Source of the DNA: Watersipora subatra
Lineage: Eukaryota; Bryozoa; Gymnolaemata; Cheilostomatida; Watersiporidae
Direction: 5' to 3'
Assembly: GCF_963576615.1 (NCBI RefSeq)
Contig: NC_088717.1
Coordinates: forward strand, 19,702,108-19,766,107
Length of the DNA stretch: 64,000 nt
Program-made: the position numbers and the translations under genes
The notes under the pieces: generated by a model
What the model saw: the letters and a program-made list of their open reading frames with translations, nothing else
The model's database searches: none
Told to the model about the DNA's origin: nothing
In this document: piece after piece, positions 62,197 through 64,000 of the stretch
Layout of the letters: each line of letters begins with the position of its first letter
Numbering within the stretch: the first letter of the stretch is position 1

Positions 62197-63945
62197 CATA
62201 TATATAAGTCGTTGTTTCGTAAAGAGTATGATAGAAATATGAATCAATTAACATGCAATTCAAAAAGTAGGTATTGTGGCCAAGAGTGCATAAACACATC
62301 TCCCATGGGAGAATAATATGCTGGGTCACCTAATTGATGAAATGAAAAACAGCAAACAAATACACACCACTTCGCCGGTCCTAGGGTCGCGATGAGCGAA
62401 GCCGGCTCCACGGATTTGATTCCACATCTGACCAGACATCATAACAAGAATGAAAGAGATGACAATACATGCCCAGGTGGTTTTTTGAAAGAGGAAGTCC
62501 ATGCTGTCTCTCTTGATGTAAACCAGAGCGCCGAGTAGACCAATGGATAGCAACACCACAATATTCATGAGGTAATTAGGGGGCCTTCGGATTTTGAACT
62601 GCAGACCTGCAAGAGAGTAGGAAAGCTCCATTAGTCTATTTTATGGACATAAACCAACCACGCAAAACCATACTCCAAACTTCTGCTTACTTCTGCTCAA
62701 ACTCACCAGTCCTTTCTGTAATGAAACGCTGTAGCACTTCGGCATCAAAGCCATGACGATGCACCTCGAAAGTATCCCCCTTCTTAGGTTTTCCCTTGGC
62801 TGGGAAGTGAATGAAGACGGGAGCAGTACTAAGCTTCATCTATAACACAGCCCTTGATTGATGCACACGCAATCTCATTTATGTGTAGACTTACAAAACT
62901 GTTCAATCAAATTTATATTTTTTATATTATATTTTTAAAAAAGTGATATAATTTACATTAACTCAGCTTTTGTACTTTTACAGATCCTATCAGTCAAATA
63001 CATTTACATGTAAATAGATCATATCGATCAAGCATATTTACATGTAAACAAATGTCAATCGGTCATATTAACTAATTTATATCTTTAGCATATATATTAT
63101 AACTTACTGAGCTGCGGCTAATATTTATGCCAAAAAAGCATTACAAATGGTAAAAAAATGAATACTTACCGATTGAAAAGCTTCTGAAGCATCGTCATAG
63201 TCGACCATAGCAAAATAAACACTCGGAGTGGCCTCGGGAGATGTCCAATATGAGTTAGCAAGCACCTGAAATTCCTCGCTAGCTTGTCTGAAAAACACAA
63301 TTCACTTGACTGCCATTTATATATATATATATATATATGTATATATAAATCTCAGCGTTTGTCTGTCTGTCATTCGTCTGTCCAATTATAACGATAATGT
63401 TTTAAAAGTATAAAAATCTGCTTTGCAGAGGATTTGATCTCAGAACCTCAAGGTCTACAGACCAGCAATCTAATCCACTACACCACAATGTCCCACTGAC
63501 CGTAGCGATGAATGCGGCTAAAATACGCCTATATCGCTTAGGGTTATTAACTAGCATGGTTGATCATTAAACTGGCTTCAAACACGTCTATGGGTTCAGT
63601 AAAAACTTAATCTACTAGCTTACCAGATACGTTACTCAATTTCAGTGGTTAAATATTTGGGTAAGCAAATTCATATAGCAAATTGAGATGGTACAAGAAG
63701 CAAAGAGTTAATATAGATTGTCACGGATTTTTGTGCAATTAAAAAGTAAAATTTAGGTCAAGGAGCTTCTATAGTGAATACCTGCAAACGGTGCAGCCAC
63801 GCTGTGACTTTAGTGCTGTAAACATGACGAATACAGAATAACTTCGAGGGGGTGTTCTCACAAGCAGTTTGAATTTTTCTGAATCAAGTCTGATGACTGG
63901 CCGTCTCATGGATAACTCATTTAGTGTCTCCACTTTTTTATTTAG
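60673..63945 (-). CDS. Oligosaccharyltransferase OST3/OST6-family subunit (MAGT1/TUSC3-like), 5' end outside window
   Basis: Coding exons read from the right on the minus strand: 63945-63782, 63287-63170, 62839-62707, 62606-62368, 62100-61959, 61691-61601, 60685-60673. They sum to 900 nt, 299 residues plus TAA, all with GT-AG junctions. The first visible part is a thioredoxin-like lumenal domain starting LNKKVETLNEL, with RPVIRLDSEKF and a CxxC redox site CTVC (residues 51-54 of this fragment). It continues through FAMVDYDD and HFPAKGKPKKGD. Four membrane segments follow (about 151-169, 180-197, 230-250, 266-286), with the family's SGQMWN and HRDPRTG between TM2 and TM3 and a YPY near the C terminus. 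In the family this subunit sits in the ER membrane, forms mixed disulfides with substrates and helps STT3B-type complexes glycosylate cysteine-rich sites; a magnesium-transport role has also been proposed. The signal peptide exon must lie beyond 64000. MAGT1 versus TUSC3 cannot be decided, as invertebrates usually have a single ancestor-like gene. Confidence 0.93.
62158..62206. repeat. (TA)n microsatellite
   Basis: TA runs in the intron between the OST3/6-like exons at 62368-62606 and 61959-62100. Confidence 0.9.
63320..63348. repeat. (TA)n microsatellite
   Basis: Short TA run just left of the SINE at 63352. Confidence 0.85.
63352..63505 (-). repeat. tRNA-derived SINE
   Basis: On the minus strand TTGTGGTGTAGTGGATTAGA and GATCAAATCC are the A-box-like and B-box-like parts, with a GACAGACAGACA tail. 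In an intron of the OST3/6-type gene. Confidence 0.6.
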
Positions 63946-64000
63946 CTGCAAAAACCACAACAAGTCAGACAAGGTGATTACCTTAAAAGTATAACATGTT

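Overview
This is animal nuclear DNA. It is AT-rich, its genes are split into many short exons with GT-AG introns, and the introns are full of minisatellites, MITEs, tRNA-derived SINEs and retroelement pieces. The mix (two ABCG20/ABCH-type ABC half-transporters in tandem, a Penelope-like element, an RLE-type LINE fragment, Tigger and TTAA-target MITEs) suggests a marine invertebrate, probably a lophotrochozoan such as a bryozoan or mollusc. The phylum is an inference I cannot confirm.

Layout: 1-4533 is intergenic and I recognise no gene there. 4570-23049 (+) is the first transporter gene: 15 coding exons, 731 residues, intact. 23050-26666 is intergenic. 26685-59523 (+) is a second, paralogous transporter: 15 coding exons with the same intron phases, 719 residues, intact. 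59524-60672 is the gap between convergent 3' ends. 60673-63945 (-) holds the last seven coding exons of an OST3/OST6-type (MAGT1/TUSC3) oligosaccharyltransferase subunit gene; its 5' end lies beyond the window.

The two transporters clearly arose by tandem duplication: nine of 15 exons have identical lengths and all 14 intron phases agree. Their introns have since diverged completely. Each has its own set of minisatellites (unit lengths 12 to 63 bp, arrays up to 2.8 kb), none shared at equivalent positions. In the first gene three arrays overlap or abut a real splice site, so each repeat unit carries a copy of the exon-intron junction. This is the most unusual structure in the window. Intron 5 of the second gene has taken in an RLE-type LINE fragment and a Penelope-like element with inverted terminal repeats, all bounded by TA microsatellite tracts. 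Intron 3 of the second gene holds a degraded copy of that gene's exon 8.

Functionally, the two transporters are predicted plasma-membrane or vesicular ATP-driven half-transporters (NBD then six-helix ABC-2 membrane domain) that would work as dimers, possibly with each other. The MAGT1/TUSC3-like gene acts in the ER in N-glycosylation and is not evidently linked to them. Most long open frames in the window are artefacts of repeat units whose length is a multiple of three. I saw no convincing new gene system; the notable novelty lies in intron and repeat architecture.
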